Source: Acidimicrobiia bacterium
Lineage (GTDB): Bacteria > Actinomycetota > Acidimicrobiia > Spongiisociales > UBA11373
Direction: 5' to 3'
Assembly: GCA_040878325.1 (NCBI GenBank)
Contig: JBBDMM010000016.1
Span: 1-64,000 of the forward strand
DNA length: 64,000 bases
The translations under genes were made by a program, and so were the position numbers. Shown piece by piece: positions 42,239 through 50,786 of this stretch (position 1 is the stretch's first letter; the number at the start of each line of letters is the position of its first letter). The notes below the pieces were generated by a model that did not search any database, was not told where the DNA came from, and worked only from the letters and a program-made list of their open reading frames with translations.

Positions 42239-42718
42239 TCAACTCGCCGCCCGCTTGACCAGTGCCCGGATCTTCGCTTCCTCGGCGGCACCCAGCTTCT
42301 TCAACGCGTAGGAGGTCGGCCACATCGCGCCCGCGTCGAGGTTCGCCTTGTCGCTGAAGCCGAGGGTGGCGTATCTCGACTTGAACTTCGACGCGCCCTG
42401 GAAGAAGCACACCACGTCGCCGTCGCGGGCGTATGCAGGCATGCCGTACCAGGTCCTCGGTGCAAGGGTGGGCGCGCTGGATTTGATGAGGGCATGGAGT
42501 CGCTTGGCCATGGTGCGATCCGTTGGTGGCATCTCGGCGATCTTGGCGAGCAAGTCGCTTTCGCCGTCGGCTCGTCCGGTCCCCTTGGCCCCCTTCAACT
42601 CCTGAGCGCGATCCCTCATCGCGGCCTGTTCTTCGGGCGAAAACCGCTGAGACTTCCCGCCGCCGGCGCCATCGACGGACCGCTTCTCGACCTTCTTCGC
42701 AGGCTTCTTCTGAGCCAT
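42239..42718 (-). CDS. DUF1801-family protein
   Basis: A Lys-rich N-terminus ([14 protein letters not shown]) precedes the DUF1801 (YdhG-like) core: [33 protein letters not shown] and [10 protein letters not shown]. Related proteins were reported as iron chaperones, but the function in actinobacteria is unproven. AAGGAGAG lies 6 nt before the ATG at 42718; 159 aa. Confidence 0.8.
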   Translation of the reverse strand: MAQKKPAKKVEKRSVDGAGGGKSQRFSPEEQAAMRDRAQELKGAKGTGRADGESDLLAKIAEMPPTDRTMAKRLHALIKSSAPTLAPRTWYGMPAYARDGDVVCFFQGASKFKSRYATLGFSDKANLDAGAMWPTSYALKKLGAAEEAKIRALVKRAAS

Positions 42719-42848
42719 CACCAACTCTCCTTCGTCAATCGACGCCGTCCCGGCCGGCATACCTCGGGGCCTTCATGACGAAACGGGCGGCCCTCCACGT
42801 CAACCTAGCGAAGCCTTGACTGACGCTCTCGCCCGCCCGCCAGAAAAC

Positions 42849-43619
42849 TCAGGGGACCCGGAATACCTGCTCGCCGAAGATCTCGTCATTCGCTCTCCGG
42901 AGCGCATCTCGGCCTTCCGGCGACAACAGCCACGCCACGAAGTCGCGAGCTTCTTCGGTTGCACCGGCGACCACGATCACGCCGTAGGGGTTGCGCAGCA
43001 GATCGCTCGCCGCCAGCTCCACCGGGGAAAGACTGAGCACGCCCGACGCAGCTAGATAGCTGCCTCGTTCGGCGAGGGTGAACGCTTCGCGCTGGTCGGC
43101 CACCTGGAGGGTCGGGCCCATCCCGAGGCCCGTCGCCGAATACCAGCCCCCCGCCGGCTCGATGGCTGCTTCGGCCCAGATGGCTCGCTCGGCTGCCTCC
43201 GTGCCGGACCCATCGCCGCGAGTCACGAATGGCCAGCCCTCGCCGGCGATGCGGATGAATGCCTCGGCCGGAGTCGATCCGGTCAAGGCGGTGGCCAGGG
43301 CCGGCGCGCCGATGAGGACAAAGTCGCTTACGGCGAACCGCGCCCATGACTCGGCCTGTCCGGCGGCGACGAACTCGGCCTCGGCCGCCGGATCGTGAGT
43401 GATCAGCACCTCGGCGGCGCCTTGCCCGCCGAGGTGCAGCACCCGCTGGGTCGAGTCGTCGACGATCGAGATCTCCACTCCACGGGTCTCCTCGTAGGCG
43501 GCGACGATGTGGGCAATGATCCCCGAGTCCGCCAGGGTGGTGCCTACGGCGAGGATCACTCGACTGTCCCCACCGCAGGCCGCCAGGATCAACACCAGGG
43601 CGAGGAATCTGCGGGTCAC
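42849..43619 (-). CDS. Tungstate/molybdate-type ABC substrate-binding lipoprotein (TupA-like)
   Basis: The signal ends LVLILAAC. ILAVGTTLADSGIIAHIVAAYEE and TRGDGSGTEAAERAIWAEAAI are typical of TupA-type oxyanion-binding proteins (tungstate preferred). The GTG at 43619 overlaps the ATPase stop by 4 bp. 256 aa. A longer frame to 43796 would lose the signal. In TupABC systems the binding protein usually comes first; here it is last. Confidence 0.85.
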   Translation of the reverse strand: MTRRFLALVLILAACGGDSRVILAVGTTLADSGIIAHIVAAYEETRGVEISIVDDSTQRVLHLGGQGAAEVLITHDPAAEAEFVAAGQAESWARFAVSDFVLIGAPALATALTGSTPAEAFIRIAGEGWPFVTRGDGSGTEAAERAIWAEAAIEPAGGWYSATGLGMGPTLQVADQREAFTLAERGSYLAASGVLSLSPVELAASDLLRNPYGVIVVAGATEEARDFVAWLLSPEGRDALRRANDEIFGEQVFRVP

Positions 43620-44605
43620 CGGCCCACCACCCTGACCGCGGTGGCCTTGACCGTCAGCGTTACCTGGGCGCCGGCCTCGATGCCCATGGCGTCGGCCGAC
43701 CCCGGGGTCAACAACGCCATCACCGGGAATCCGGCGTCGACGACGATCTCCACCAGACGTCCGAGTCTGCGCACCTCGGCGACCCGCCCCACCCAACGGT
43801 TGCGAGCCGACCCGGCCGCACCATCCGCTCCCGAGAACACCGTCACCGTCTCTGCCCCGAACAGGACTACTGCATCTCCATCGACCTCACCGATCCCCCA
43901 GATCTCGGCGCCGCCGACATCGACCATCACCAGTGGTGGGTCGGCTGCCACCACCCGGCCGGGATGAGCATTGGCGACTCCGAGCACCCGCGCCACCACA
44001 TCGTCGACCGGGAGGCCGAGAACCTCGCGGATCGACCCGACCTGCCGGATTCGCCCGTCGACGATCACCGCCATCGAGTCGGCAAGCATCACTGCATCGT
44101 CGCGGTCGTGCGTCACGATCACCGCGGTTCGGCCAGTCAGTGCTCCCGACACCACCCGACCAACAGACTCGCGCTCGCGGGCATCTATGGCCGCCAGCGG
44201 CTCGTCGAGGAGCACGATCGACTCAGGCCGGGCCAACACCCCGGCGAGCCGCAACCGCTGACGTTCCCCACCGGACAGCGCCCGGGCCGGACCGTCGAGA
44301 TGTTCTGCCACCCCGAGCCGAGCCGCCAGGTCGACGGCGCGGGCCTGACCTGCTTCATCGAGCCCCAACCCGAGGTTGCGGCGCGCAGAACCGCGAAAGG
44401 CGTACGGCCGCTGCGGCAGGTACGCCACGGCCAGGTCGGGGCCTCCAGGAAGGGTGCCGGCCAAGAGCCGCAGCAGAGTGGTCTTCCCGGCTCCATTCGG
44501 CCCGAAGAGGGCGAGCGTGCTCCCTGCCGGCACGTCGAGGGACTCCACCTCCAGAATGAAGGCGCCCGATTCATGACGGAGCGATCTGATCGAGAGACCC
44601 GTCAT
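43616..44605 (-). CDS. ABC transporter ATPase of the tungstate/molybdate type
   Basis: Walker A LFGPNGAGKTTLLRLL, signature LSGGERQRLRLAG, Walker B IVLLDEPLAAID, and switch His in VIVTHDRDDA. After about residue 210 a TOBE-like beta domain follows (NRWVGRVAEVRRLGRLVEIVV), which in ModC-type ATPases binds the oxyanion and can shut the transporter. 329 aa. It is coupled to the binding protein (GTGA overlap). Confidence 0.87.
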   Translation of the reverse strand: MTGLSIRSLRHESGAFILEVESLDVPAGSTLALFGPNGAGKTTLLRLLAGTLPGGPDLAVAYLPQRPYAFRGSARRNLGLGLDEAGQARAVDLAARLGVAEHLDGPARALSGGERQRLRLAGVLARPESIVLLDEPLAAIDARERESVGRVVSGALTGRTAVIVTHDRDDAVMLADSMAVIVDGRIRQVGSIREVLGLPVDDVVARVLGVANAHPGRVVAADPPLVMVDVGGAEIWGIGEVDGDAVVLFGAETVTVFSGADGAAGSARNRWVGRVAEVRRLGRLVEIVVDAGFPVMALLTPGSADAMGIEAGAQVTLTVKATAVRVVGR

Positions 44606-44621
44606 GAGCCCCCGCGCCCCC

Positions 44622-46004
44622 TCAGCCGGTGCCGTCCCAAATCAACGTGTCGGGATGGAACTGACTCCACGCGAACCAGAACGATTGGGCCGCGGCGATG
44701 GGGGTGCCCTCGAAGTGGGCGACGAGCCCACCTGCCTCGACGGACAAGCCGACCCCGGCCAATTCGACCGGCTCTGCGCCCGCCAGCCGGACCAGCGCAA
44801 GGGCCACCGGGAAGGCGACCGCCGTCCCATCGGGGAGGGTCAATCCGAGTACCTGCTCCTGTACCGGCAGGCGCGGGTCGCGATCTCCAATCGGAAAGAT
44901 CGGGCCAAGGTCGTCGCGCCCTCCGAGCGGGTCGAGTGCATACCCGCGAGCGCTGCCCGCATCGGAAGCAACGATGGTGGTGTCCGGATGAGCGGACTTC
45001 CACTCGCCCCAGGTGGTGGTCACCAGGATGCCCTGGGTGAGTTCGATCCGCGCCTTCCAAAGCGGGCCGGCCACCGCCCTTCCGGTGAAGGTATCGAACA
45101 CCGACCCCGTCACCACGTCGTACATCACCTTGTTCGAACGGGACAGCAAGCCGCTGGTGCGAAGAGTCGGTGTCTCCCACGGGTCGGGCAGATCGTCCGT
45201 GAAATAGAGCACCGCCGACCCGCACAGCGTGCAGTAAGGGAGGGCAAAGCGGCGGCCGCCGACGGTGTCGTTCACCATCTCGTGGACCTCCATGATGTTG
45301 CGCGGATAGGCACGCGCCTCTCCCCCGATCACAACGCCAAATACGAACCGGTCGTCCGGATACCAATCGCCGCCGGCGGCGTCGGTCACCCGGGGATCGT
45401 CGAGGGCGGGGATGCAGCCGAGACACGAGGACGAGTCCCCGGGCGGGCGGTCGTCGATGAAGACGCCACCCCACGACAAGAGCCGATAGTCGATGTCCGA
45501 GTCCTCGGTGAAGAACCCCGCCCAACGCTCGTCGTGGCCCGTGAACACCGCCGCCTTGTACGCCACGTAGTTCGGTGGCGCCGGGATGTCCCACGCGATG
45601 AGGTGATCGACTGCCTCCACCCAGCCCACTCCGCCGGCGAGGCCCAGGCCGGTCAATTCCTCGAGGGCGCGCCGCGCCGCTCCCGCCTCCGGGTCGGCAA
45701 AGGCAAAGCGCATGAAGTCGGTGAGCAGCCAGGCGAGGCGAAGATCGGCTGAAGAACCGAGAGCCGCCAGATCGGCAGGGTCGGGCTCGGGCAACGCGGC
45801 CCACGCCCGGTCGAGCGCAGCCTGCACCTCCGGGTCGAGTGGCCCATCCACCACCGGCGGAGGCGGCGGAAACCCCTGCCCAAGCGGGATCGTCACGGAG
45901 GTCGGGGTGGTGGTAGGCGAGGAGTTCGCCGTCGGCGCGCCGGCGCACGCCGCTAGCACGACCGCGCCCACCGCCAGTGACGCGCCAAGACGCAAAGGGA
46001 TCAT
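44622..46004 (-). CDS. DUF3179-domain lipoprotein
   Basis: The signal ends AVVLAAC, followed by a short Thr/Pro linker and the DUF3179 domain with YPRNIMEVHEMVND, LPYCTLCGSAVLYF and SGLLSRSNKVMYD. The family is secreted and its activity is unknown. I use the ATG at 46004 (460 aa); a TTG at 46016 is the alternative. Uniquely, it sits between the permease and ATPase genes of the oxyanion transporter, with the same direction, so it may serve that system. Confidence 0.8.
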   Translation of the reverse strand: MIPLRLGASLAVGAVVLAACAGAPTANSSPTTTPTSVTIPLGQGFPPPPPVVDGPLDPEVQAALDRAWAALPEPDPADLAALGSSADLRLAWLLTDFMRFAFADPEAGAARRALEELTGLGLAGGVGWVEAVDHLIAWDIPAPPNYVAYKAAVFTGHDERWAGFFTEDSDIDYRLLSWGGVFIDDRPPGDSSSCLGCIPALDDPRVTDAAGGDWYPDDRFVFGVVIGGEARAYPRNIMEVHEMVNDTVGGRRFALPYCTLCGSAVLYFTDDLPDPWETPTLRTSGLLSRSNKVMYDVVTGSVFDTFTGRAVAGPLWKARIELTQGILVTTTWGEWKSAHPDTTIVASDAGSARGYALDPLGGRDDLGPIFPIGDRDPRLPVQEQVLGLTLPDGTAVAFPVALALVRLAGAEPVELAGVGLSVEAGGLVAHFEGTPIAAAQSFWFAWSQFHPDTLIWDGTG

Positions 46005-46055
46005 CAAAGCCAACAACGCTGCCCGGACCGGGGGGCGTTCCCCTCGCTGATGGAA

Positions 46056-46754
46056 TCATCGGGACGGATCCCGCAACTGGAACCACGTGAGAACGCCGTT
46101 GACGCTGAGGGCGATCAGCAGAAGGACGATGCCGAGGGCGAGGGCGGCCCCGAAGTCGGCCTGGCGAGACTCCTGGACGATCGCAGTGGTGAGCACGCGG
46201 GTCTCACCCTCGATGTTGCCCCCCACCACCAGCACTGCCCCCACCTCGGACACCACCCGGCCGAATGCGGCGGCAGCCGCCGCCATCAGCCCGGGCCAGG
46301 CTTCCCGGCCCAGCACCGCCCCCCTGGTCAGTGGCCCGAGGCGAAGCGCCCGGACCTGCTCGAACGACTCAGGGGCGAGTGCGCGCACCGCCCCGGAGGT
46401 GACTCCCGCCGCGATCGGTATCGCCAGGAGCGCCTGGGCGGCGATCATCGCCGCCGGCGTGAAGAGCAGCCCCCACGCTCCCAGCGGCCCATGGTTCCAC
46501 AGCAGAAGCAGAAGCAAGAGGCCTGCCAGAACAGGTGGCATCCCCATCCCGGTATTGACCAGGACCGTGAGCAGCCCGCGGCCCCTGAAACGCCCTGCAG
46601 CGAGGGCAATGCCCAGCGGGACTCCGATTGCCAATCCGATGGCGGTGGCGATACCCGCAACGAGCAGGGTGAGGCCGATTACTTCGCGTAGCTCGGATCC
46701 GAACGCTCCCAGAAGATCGAGCGCGTCGCCGAGGACCTCCCAGATGAACTCCAC
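46056..46754 (-). CDS. ABC transporter permease of the tungstate type (TupB-like)
   Basis: Five to six membrane helices with the binding-protein-dependent permease loop EAWPGLMAAAAAAFGRVVSEVGAVLVVGG. TupB signature features are the short loops around TLLVAGIATAIGLAIGVPLG and the C-terminal LSVNGVLTWFQLR. 232 aa, GTG start; its stop lies 39 bp before the DUF3179 gene end-to-start gap. Confidence 0.87.
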   Translation of the reverse strand: MEFIWEVLGDALDLLGAFGSELREVIGLTLLVAGIATAIGLAIGVPLGIALAAGRFRGRGLLTVLVNTGMGMPPVLAGLLLLLLLWNHGPLGAWGLLFTPAAMIAAQALLAIPIAAGVTSGAVRALAPESFEQVRALRLGPLTRGAVLGREAWPGLMAAAAAAFGRVVSEVGAVLVVGGNIEGETRVLTTAIVQESRQADFGAALALGIVLLLIALSVNGVLTWFQLRDPSR

Positions 46755-46757
46755 GGG

Positions 46758-46958
46758 CTAGCGGATGTTGAAGTACCAGTACCAGACGCCCACGCTGAGG
46801 GCGCCCGCAAAGATCGCCAGTTTGATCGTCTGCTTGAAGATTCCCCAGAAGAAGAGGAACGCAGTCAGCAGCCCGACCACGATGAGCATCCCGAGCAGCA
46901 CCGGGTTGGCCTTCACCGTGTCGACGATCTCGCCCGCGCTGGAGGGGACTTGGAACAT
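46758..46958 (-). CDS. Small two-helix membrane protein, 66 aa
   Basis: Two hydrophobic helices (about residues 20-38 and 45-62) separated by FKQT, ending WYWYFNIR. The ATG at 46958 has TATCCT 6 nt upstream; the longer frame to 47141 is translated repeat. It is 3 bp upstream of the permease gene and thus heads the transporter operon; it may be unrelated in function. No family recognised. Confidence 0.7.
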   Translation of the reverse strand: MFQVPSSAGEIVDTVKANPVLLGMLIVVGLLTAFLFFWGIFKQTIKLAIFAGALSVGVWYWYFNIR

Positions 46959-46964
46959 GGGTTG

Positions 46965-46970
46965 AGGATA
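46965..46970 (-). promoter_or_regulatory. -10 box of the 66-aa membrane protein gene
   Basis: TATCCT on the minus strand, 6 nt before the ATG at 46958; it probably drives the whole transporter operon. Confidence 0.5.
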
Positions 46971-46984
46971 GGCCGGGGCCGGCC

Positions 46985-47205
46985 TGCGATTGGCGATTGG
47001 CGACCACGCGTTTCCTCCCCCGCAGGGGGAGGTGGCGAGCGAAGCGAGACGGAGGGGCCGTGCGGCGGTCTCGCGCGCTGGGGGTTCCGAACGGCGGGAG
47101 GGGGGAGTGGCGAGCGAAGCGAGACGGAGGGGCCGCCGCACGACCCCCTCCCTTTGGTCGCTTCGCTCCCTCGGTACTCCCCCCTCCGGAGCGAGAAACT
47201 GTTTC
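46985..47205. repeat. Repeat element between divergent genes
   Basis: GCGATTGG units at 46986-47001; a perfect 29-bp direct repeat at 47032-47060 and 47107-47135 (starts GTGGCGAGCGAAGCGAG, ends GGAGGGGCCG); then an inverted copy of the G-rich element (GTACTCCCCCCTCCGG, 47174-47189). The neighbouring small membrane protein and LCP promoters flank it. Confidence 0.75.
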
Positions 47206-47216
47206 CGGACTCGTCG

Positions 47217-47222
47217 TATTCT
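47217..47222 (+). promoter_or_regulatory. -10 box of the LCP gene
   Basis: TATTCT, 8 nt before the ATG at 47231. Confidence 0.45.
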
Positions 47223-47230
47223 CTGCCCTC

Positions 47231-48766
47231 ATGCCTCCTCCGCGGCCCTTCTCCCGCGCCCGCCAACCGAAGCCCTTCGTCGCTGCTCTTCTGTCCGCGT
47301 TGATCCCGGGAGCGGGCCAGATCTACGCCGGGCGGGCACGACGGGGCAAGTTGTTCCTCGCGATCACCGCCGTGTTCGTGATCCCCGCCGTGTTCCTGTT
47401 CGTGATGATCTTCTATGTCAGCGGTATTGGCCTGGCAGTGACGCTGTCGCGGCCCTTCTTCAGCAACCCCGATCTGCTTGGTGTCCTGCTCTTCGTAAAC
47501 GCGCTGCTTCTCGTGTTCCGGGCGGTGGCCGTGGTGGATGCGTTTCTCGTCGCCCGTGACCCTGACGCTTCCATGGGCCGCGAGCAGGGAACGGCCGCGG
47601 CCGTGGTGCTGGGACTCCTCGCCATCCTGGTGATCACCGCCGTGCCCCACGGATGGGTCGGGCACCGCAACCTGCTGCTCTACGACGTGATGACCCACGA
47701 CTTCGTCTCCGACCCCGGCCAGGTGACCACGACGGCAGCCCCCGACGGCTCCGGGAGCACGACGACCACCAGTGTCCCATCGACCGCCTTCCCGGCGGAG
47801 GGCCGGGTGAATCTCCTGCTGATGGGCGGCGACGCCGGAGTGGGCCGCACGGGCATTCGCACCGACACGATGATCATCGTGTCGATCGACCCGGAGACCG
47901 GCTGGACCGCCATGTTCGGGATCCCGCGGAATCTGCGGCGGATCCCGGTGCCTGAGGATCACCCCATCGCCTCCTACACCGGCGGGGCGGGGACGGGCTC
48001 ATCGTCGACGACTGGATCGACGGTTCCCTGGAGCAACTGCCCGGGATGCTTCCCGGCGCTCGCTTGGGACATCTACGCATTCGGTTTGGAGCATCCCGAG
48101 CTGTTCACCGGGCCAAACTCGGGCGGCACCTCGGCCAAGACCCTCCTCGGCCACCTGCTCGGGATCGACATCCACTACTTCGCCATCGTCGATCTCAACG
48201 GGTTCGTCGACATCGTCGATGCAATCGGGGGCATCGACATCACGGTGCCCACTGCCCTGTTCGATCCGGCATACCCGAACGAGGACGGGACCACTGAGGA
48301 GAAGACGCTGGCGGCAGGAGACCACCACCTCAACGGTCACGACGCGTTGTTCTACGCGCGGTCCCGGCAGCAGTCGGATGACTTCAACCGCATGAACCGC
48401 CAACGGTGCGTCCTCGAGGCGATGGCCGAAGGGGCCGACCCCGTCGAGCTCTTGCGGGGACTCCCCGATATCGTCCCGGCCATCGAGGCGAGCGTGCGCA
48501 CTGACATCGGCATCGCTTCGATCCCTGATTTCCTCGACCTGCTCTCGAAGGTGAACACCGAGGAGATCGTCTCGATCCGCTTCATGCCCAACGCGCCGGA
48601 GTTCGACGGGACGCCCACCTCGTACATCGCCGACTTCACCGAAGACGGGTTCCCGATCCCCGACCGCGACTTCATCACCGAAACGGTGGCGACCGCCCTC
48701 TCCCTGCCCCCACTCGAGGCGATCGAGGTGCTCAATCTGCAGCCCCTCGAGGATGTATGCGGTTAG
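47231..48766 (+). CDS. LytR-CpsA-Psr (LCP) family protein
   Basis: The N-terminal part holds about four hydrophobic segments and ALIPGAGQIYAGR, a motif of TM2-type membrane proteins. A Thr-rich linker (about residues 165-185) leads to the LCP domain: VNLLLMGGDAG, GIRTDTMIIVSID, FGIPRNL with the phosphate-binding Arg, and YARSRQQSDDFNRMNRQ. LCP enzymes transfer undecaprenyl-linked glycopolymers to peptidoglycan outside the membrane. The opposing cluster at 48810-52022 could make and flip the polymer. 511 aa from the ATG; the frame to 46997 is repeat. Confidence 0.92.
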   Translation: MPPPRPFSRARQPKPFVAALLSALIPGAGQIYAGRARRGKLFLAITAVFVIPAVFLFVMIFYVSGIGLAVTLSRPFFSNPDLLGVLLFVNALLLVFRAVAVVDAFLVARDPDASMGREQGTAAAVVLGLLAILVITAVPHGWVGHRNLLLYDVMTHDFVSDPGQVTTTAAPDGSGSTTTTSVPSTAFPAEGRVNLLLMGGDAGVGRTGIRTDTMIIVSIDPETGWTAMFGIPRNLRRIPVPEDHPIASYTGGAGTGSSSTTGSTVPWSNCPGCFPALAWDIYAFGLEHPELFTGPNSGGTSAKTLLGHLLGIDIHYFAIVDLNGFVDIVDAIGGIDITVPTALFDPAYPNEDGTTEEKTLAAGDHHLNGHDALFYARSRQQSDDFNRMNRQRCVLEAMAEGADPVELLRGLPDIVPAIEASVRTDIGIASIPDFLDLLSKVNTEEIVSIRFMPNAPEFDGTPTSYIADFTEDGFPIPDRDFITETVATALSLPPLEAIEVLNLQPLEDVCG

Positions 48767-48809
48767 CCGGCTCCTGCTCCGGCCCCGGCCACTGCCAGAG
48801 AGGGTCCGC

Positions 48810-49793
48810 CTAAATCTCGATGCGGGAGAGGCGCCACCAGGCGATCGAGGCCAATGCGCCTAGCGCCCCGAGGCCTGCGACGAGCCAGGGGCCGTCGATG
48901 GCGGCCAGCGAACCCACTGCGGCGGCGAGCAGGCTGGCCGACCAGAGGATCGCCACCGCCACCCGCACTCCGAGCCCGCCCCGGACGAGGCGGTGGGCGG
49001 TGTGGTCGGAGCCCCCTACGGAAACCGGCCTGCCGTGGCGCAGGCGATCGACAGTGACGAAGGCCGTATCGAAGAGCGGAACCGCCAGCAGGGTGACCGG
49101 CACCGCGATCACCGCGAGCAGGCCCGCCGGCCCGGCTCCGCCGGCCCGTCCCGCGTCGAGGACCGCCAGGCCGGCGATCGCCGCCCCGAGAAAGTGCGAG
49201 CCCGCATCGCCCATGAACACCCGGGCCGGGGGCAGGTTGAGGGCGAGGAACCCGGCGATCGCCCCGCCCAGCGCCGCGGCGAGACCCACCGGGCCGGTAG
49301 CGGCAGCCCACCAGATCCACAGGGCTCCCACGGCGACGAGAGCCATCCCGCCGGCAGCGGCATCCATGTTGTCGACGAGGTTGATCGCGTTCATCGCGAC
49401 CACGACCCACAGCACCGTGGCAGCCGCGGCGACGAAGTCACCGCCCGGGATGTCCATCGTGGCGCCGAAACCGACCAGGGCCAGGCCTGCAGCTGCCTGG
49501 CCGACGAGCTTTGCGATGGGCGTCAGCGAGCGAAGGTCGTCCCAGAGGCCCACGGCGAGGCCCACGAAGGCGGCCGCCGCCACGGCGCCCGCTCCCGGCT
49601 CATCTCGCCCCCAGACCAGCACCGCGATACCGAAGCCGGCTCCCATGGCGATCCCACCGGCGAGAGGTACCGAGTCCGTCCGCCACCGGGGTTGCGTTGC
49701 AGCCCGAGTGACGAACCGACTGATCGAGGGGACTCGGACGAACACCGCGCACACCATCAATGCCACCGCGAACGCGACGAGTGCGGCAGCCAT
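48810..49793 (-). CDS. GlcNAc-1-phosphate transferase of the WecA/TagO type
   Basis: Ten or so membrane helices with the cytoplasmic-loop motifs of the family: GLWDDLRSL (Asp-Asp), NAINLVDNMD, VFMGDAGSHFLG, and GGSDHTAHRL with the His residues. It adds a sugar phosphate to undecaprenyl phosphate and starts a wall glycopolymer or related chain. 327 aa. MraY itself is unlikely since the gene is outside a division cluster. Confidence 0.9.
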   Translation of the reverse strand: MAAALVAFAVALMVCAVFVRVPSISRFVTRAATQPRWRTDSVPLAGGIAMGAGFGIAVLVWGRDEPGAGAVAAAAFVGLAVGLWDDLRSLTPIAKLVGQAAAGLALVGFGATMDIPGGDFVAAAATVLWVVVAMNAINLVDNMDAAAGGMALVAVGALWIWWAAATGPVGLAAALGGAIAGFLALNLPPARVFMGDAGSHFLGAAIAGLAVLDAGRAGGAGPAGLLAVIAVPVTLLAVPLFDTAFVTVDRLRHGRPVSVGGSDHTAHRLVRGGLGVRVAVAILWSASLLAAAVGSLAAIDGPWLVAGLGALGALASIAWWRLSRIEI

Positions 49794-49796
49794 CGC

Positions 49797-50774
49797 CTAG
49801 ATGAATTCGGGGTTCTGGCGACCGTGCTCGGCGACCCGGTCGATGATCTCCTCGAGGTCCACCTGCGGCTCGAATCCGGTGATCCGGCGAAGCTTCGAGA
49901 TGTCGGGCACCCGGCGCTGCATATCCTCGAAGCCGGGGGCGTAAGCCTCGTCGTATGGGATGGTGACTATCTCGGAGGCCGAACCGGTCCGCTCCCGCAC
50001 CAGTTTCGCCAGGTCCATGATCGTGATCTCGCGGCCCCCGCCGATGTTGAAGACCTCGCCGAATGCTTCGGTCCGGGTCGGCAGATCGAGGAGCGCCCTC
50101 ACCGCATCTCCGACGTAGGTGAATGCCCGGCTCTGGCTTCCGTCCCCGTAGACCGTGATCGCCTCACCCCGCAGGGCCTGACGCACGAATGTGGGGATCA
50201 CCATTCCGTAGCGACCGGTCTGGCGCGGGCCCACGGTGTTGAACAGCCGGGCAATCACGACGGGAAGGCCGTCACGCCGGTGATAGGCCACCGCGAGGAA
50301 CTCATCAATCGCCTTCGAAGCGGCGTAGGCCCAACGCGAATTGGTGGTGGGTCCGAGCACCATGTCGTGGTCCTCGGCGTATGGCACCCGCTCCGACTTG
50401 CCGTATACCTCGGAGGTCGATGCGATGACCACCGGCCGCCGCCACTTGTTGGCCAGCCGCAGGACCACCTCGGTTCCCCGAATGTTGGTCTCGATGGTGT
50501 GGACGGGGTCGTCGACGATGAGCTTCACCCCGACGGCTGCTGCCAGGTGGTAGACGACGTCGGCCTGGCGTACGAGTCCCTCGAGGGTCTGGTCGTCCTC
50601 GACGCCGGCCACCACCAGCTCGAACGACGGGCCTGCGGAGAGATGGGCGACATTGCGGAAGGAGCCGGTGGAGAGATCGTCCACCGCCACCACCCGGTCG
50701 CCGGCCGCTACCACCGCCTCGGCGAGGTGGGACCCGATGAACCCCGCGCCACCCGTCACCAGGATCGTTCGCAT
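49797..50774 (-). CDS. NAD-dependent nucleotide-sugar epimerase/dehydratase
   Basis: An extended SDR: TGGAGFIGSHLAEAV cofactor loop, STSEVYG with the active Ser-Thr, YAASKAIDEF with the YxxxK, then ARLFNTVGPRQTGRYGMVIP and GDGSQSRAFTYVGD for the nucleotide sugar. It is of the UDP-glucose 4-epimerase / UDP-glucuronate decarboxylase type. 325 aa; the ATG follows a TAGGGT box by 6 nt. Confidence 0.9.
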   Translation of the reverse strand: MRTILVTGGAGFIGSHLAEAVVAAGDRVVAVDDLSTGSFRNVAHLSAGPSFELVVAGVEDDQTLEGLVRQADVVYHLAAAVGVKLIVDDPVHTIETNIRGTEVVLRLANKWRRPVVIASTSEVYGKSERVPYAEDHDMVLGPTTNSRWAYAASKAIDEFLAVAYHRRDGLPVVIARLFNTVGPRQTGRYGMVIPTFVRQALRGEAITVYGDGSQSRAFTYVGDAVRALLDLPTRTEAFGEVFNIGGGREITIMDLAKLVRERTGSASEIVTIPYDEAYAPGFEDMQRRVPDISKLRRITGFEPQVDLEEIIDRVAEHGRQNPEFI

Positions 50775-50780
50775 GATCGA

Positions 50781-50786
50781 ACCCTA
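50781..50786 (-). promoter_or_regulatory. -10 box of the epimerase-transferase pair
   Basis: TAGGGT on the minus strand, 6 nt before the ATG at 50774. Confidence 0.5.

Noticed and set aside
46959-47141. N-terminal extension of the 66-aa membrane protein
   Set aside because: The extension is translated from the 29-bp direct repeats (reads LRLASLAT twice), and a -10 box lies just before the internal ATG.
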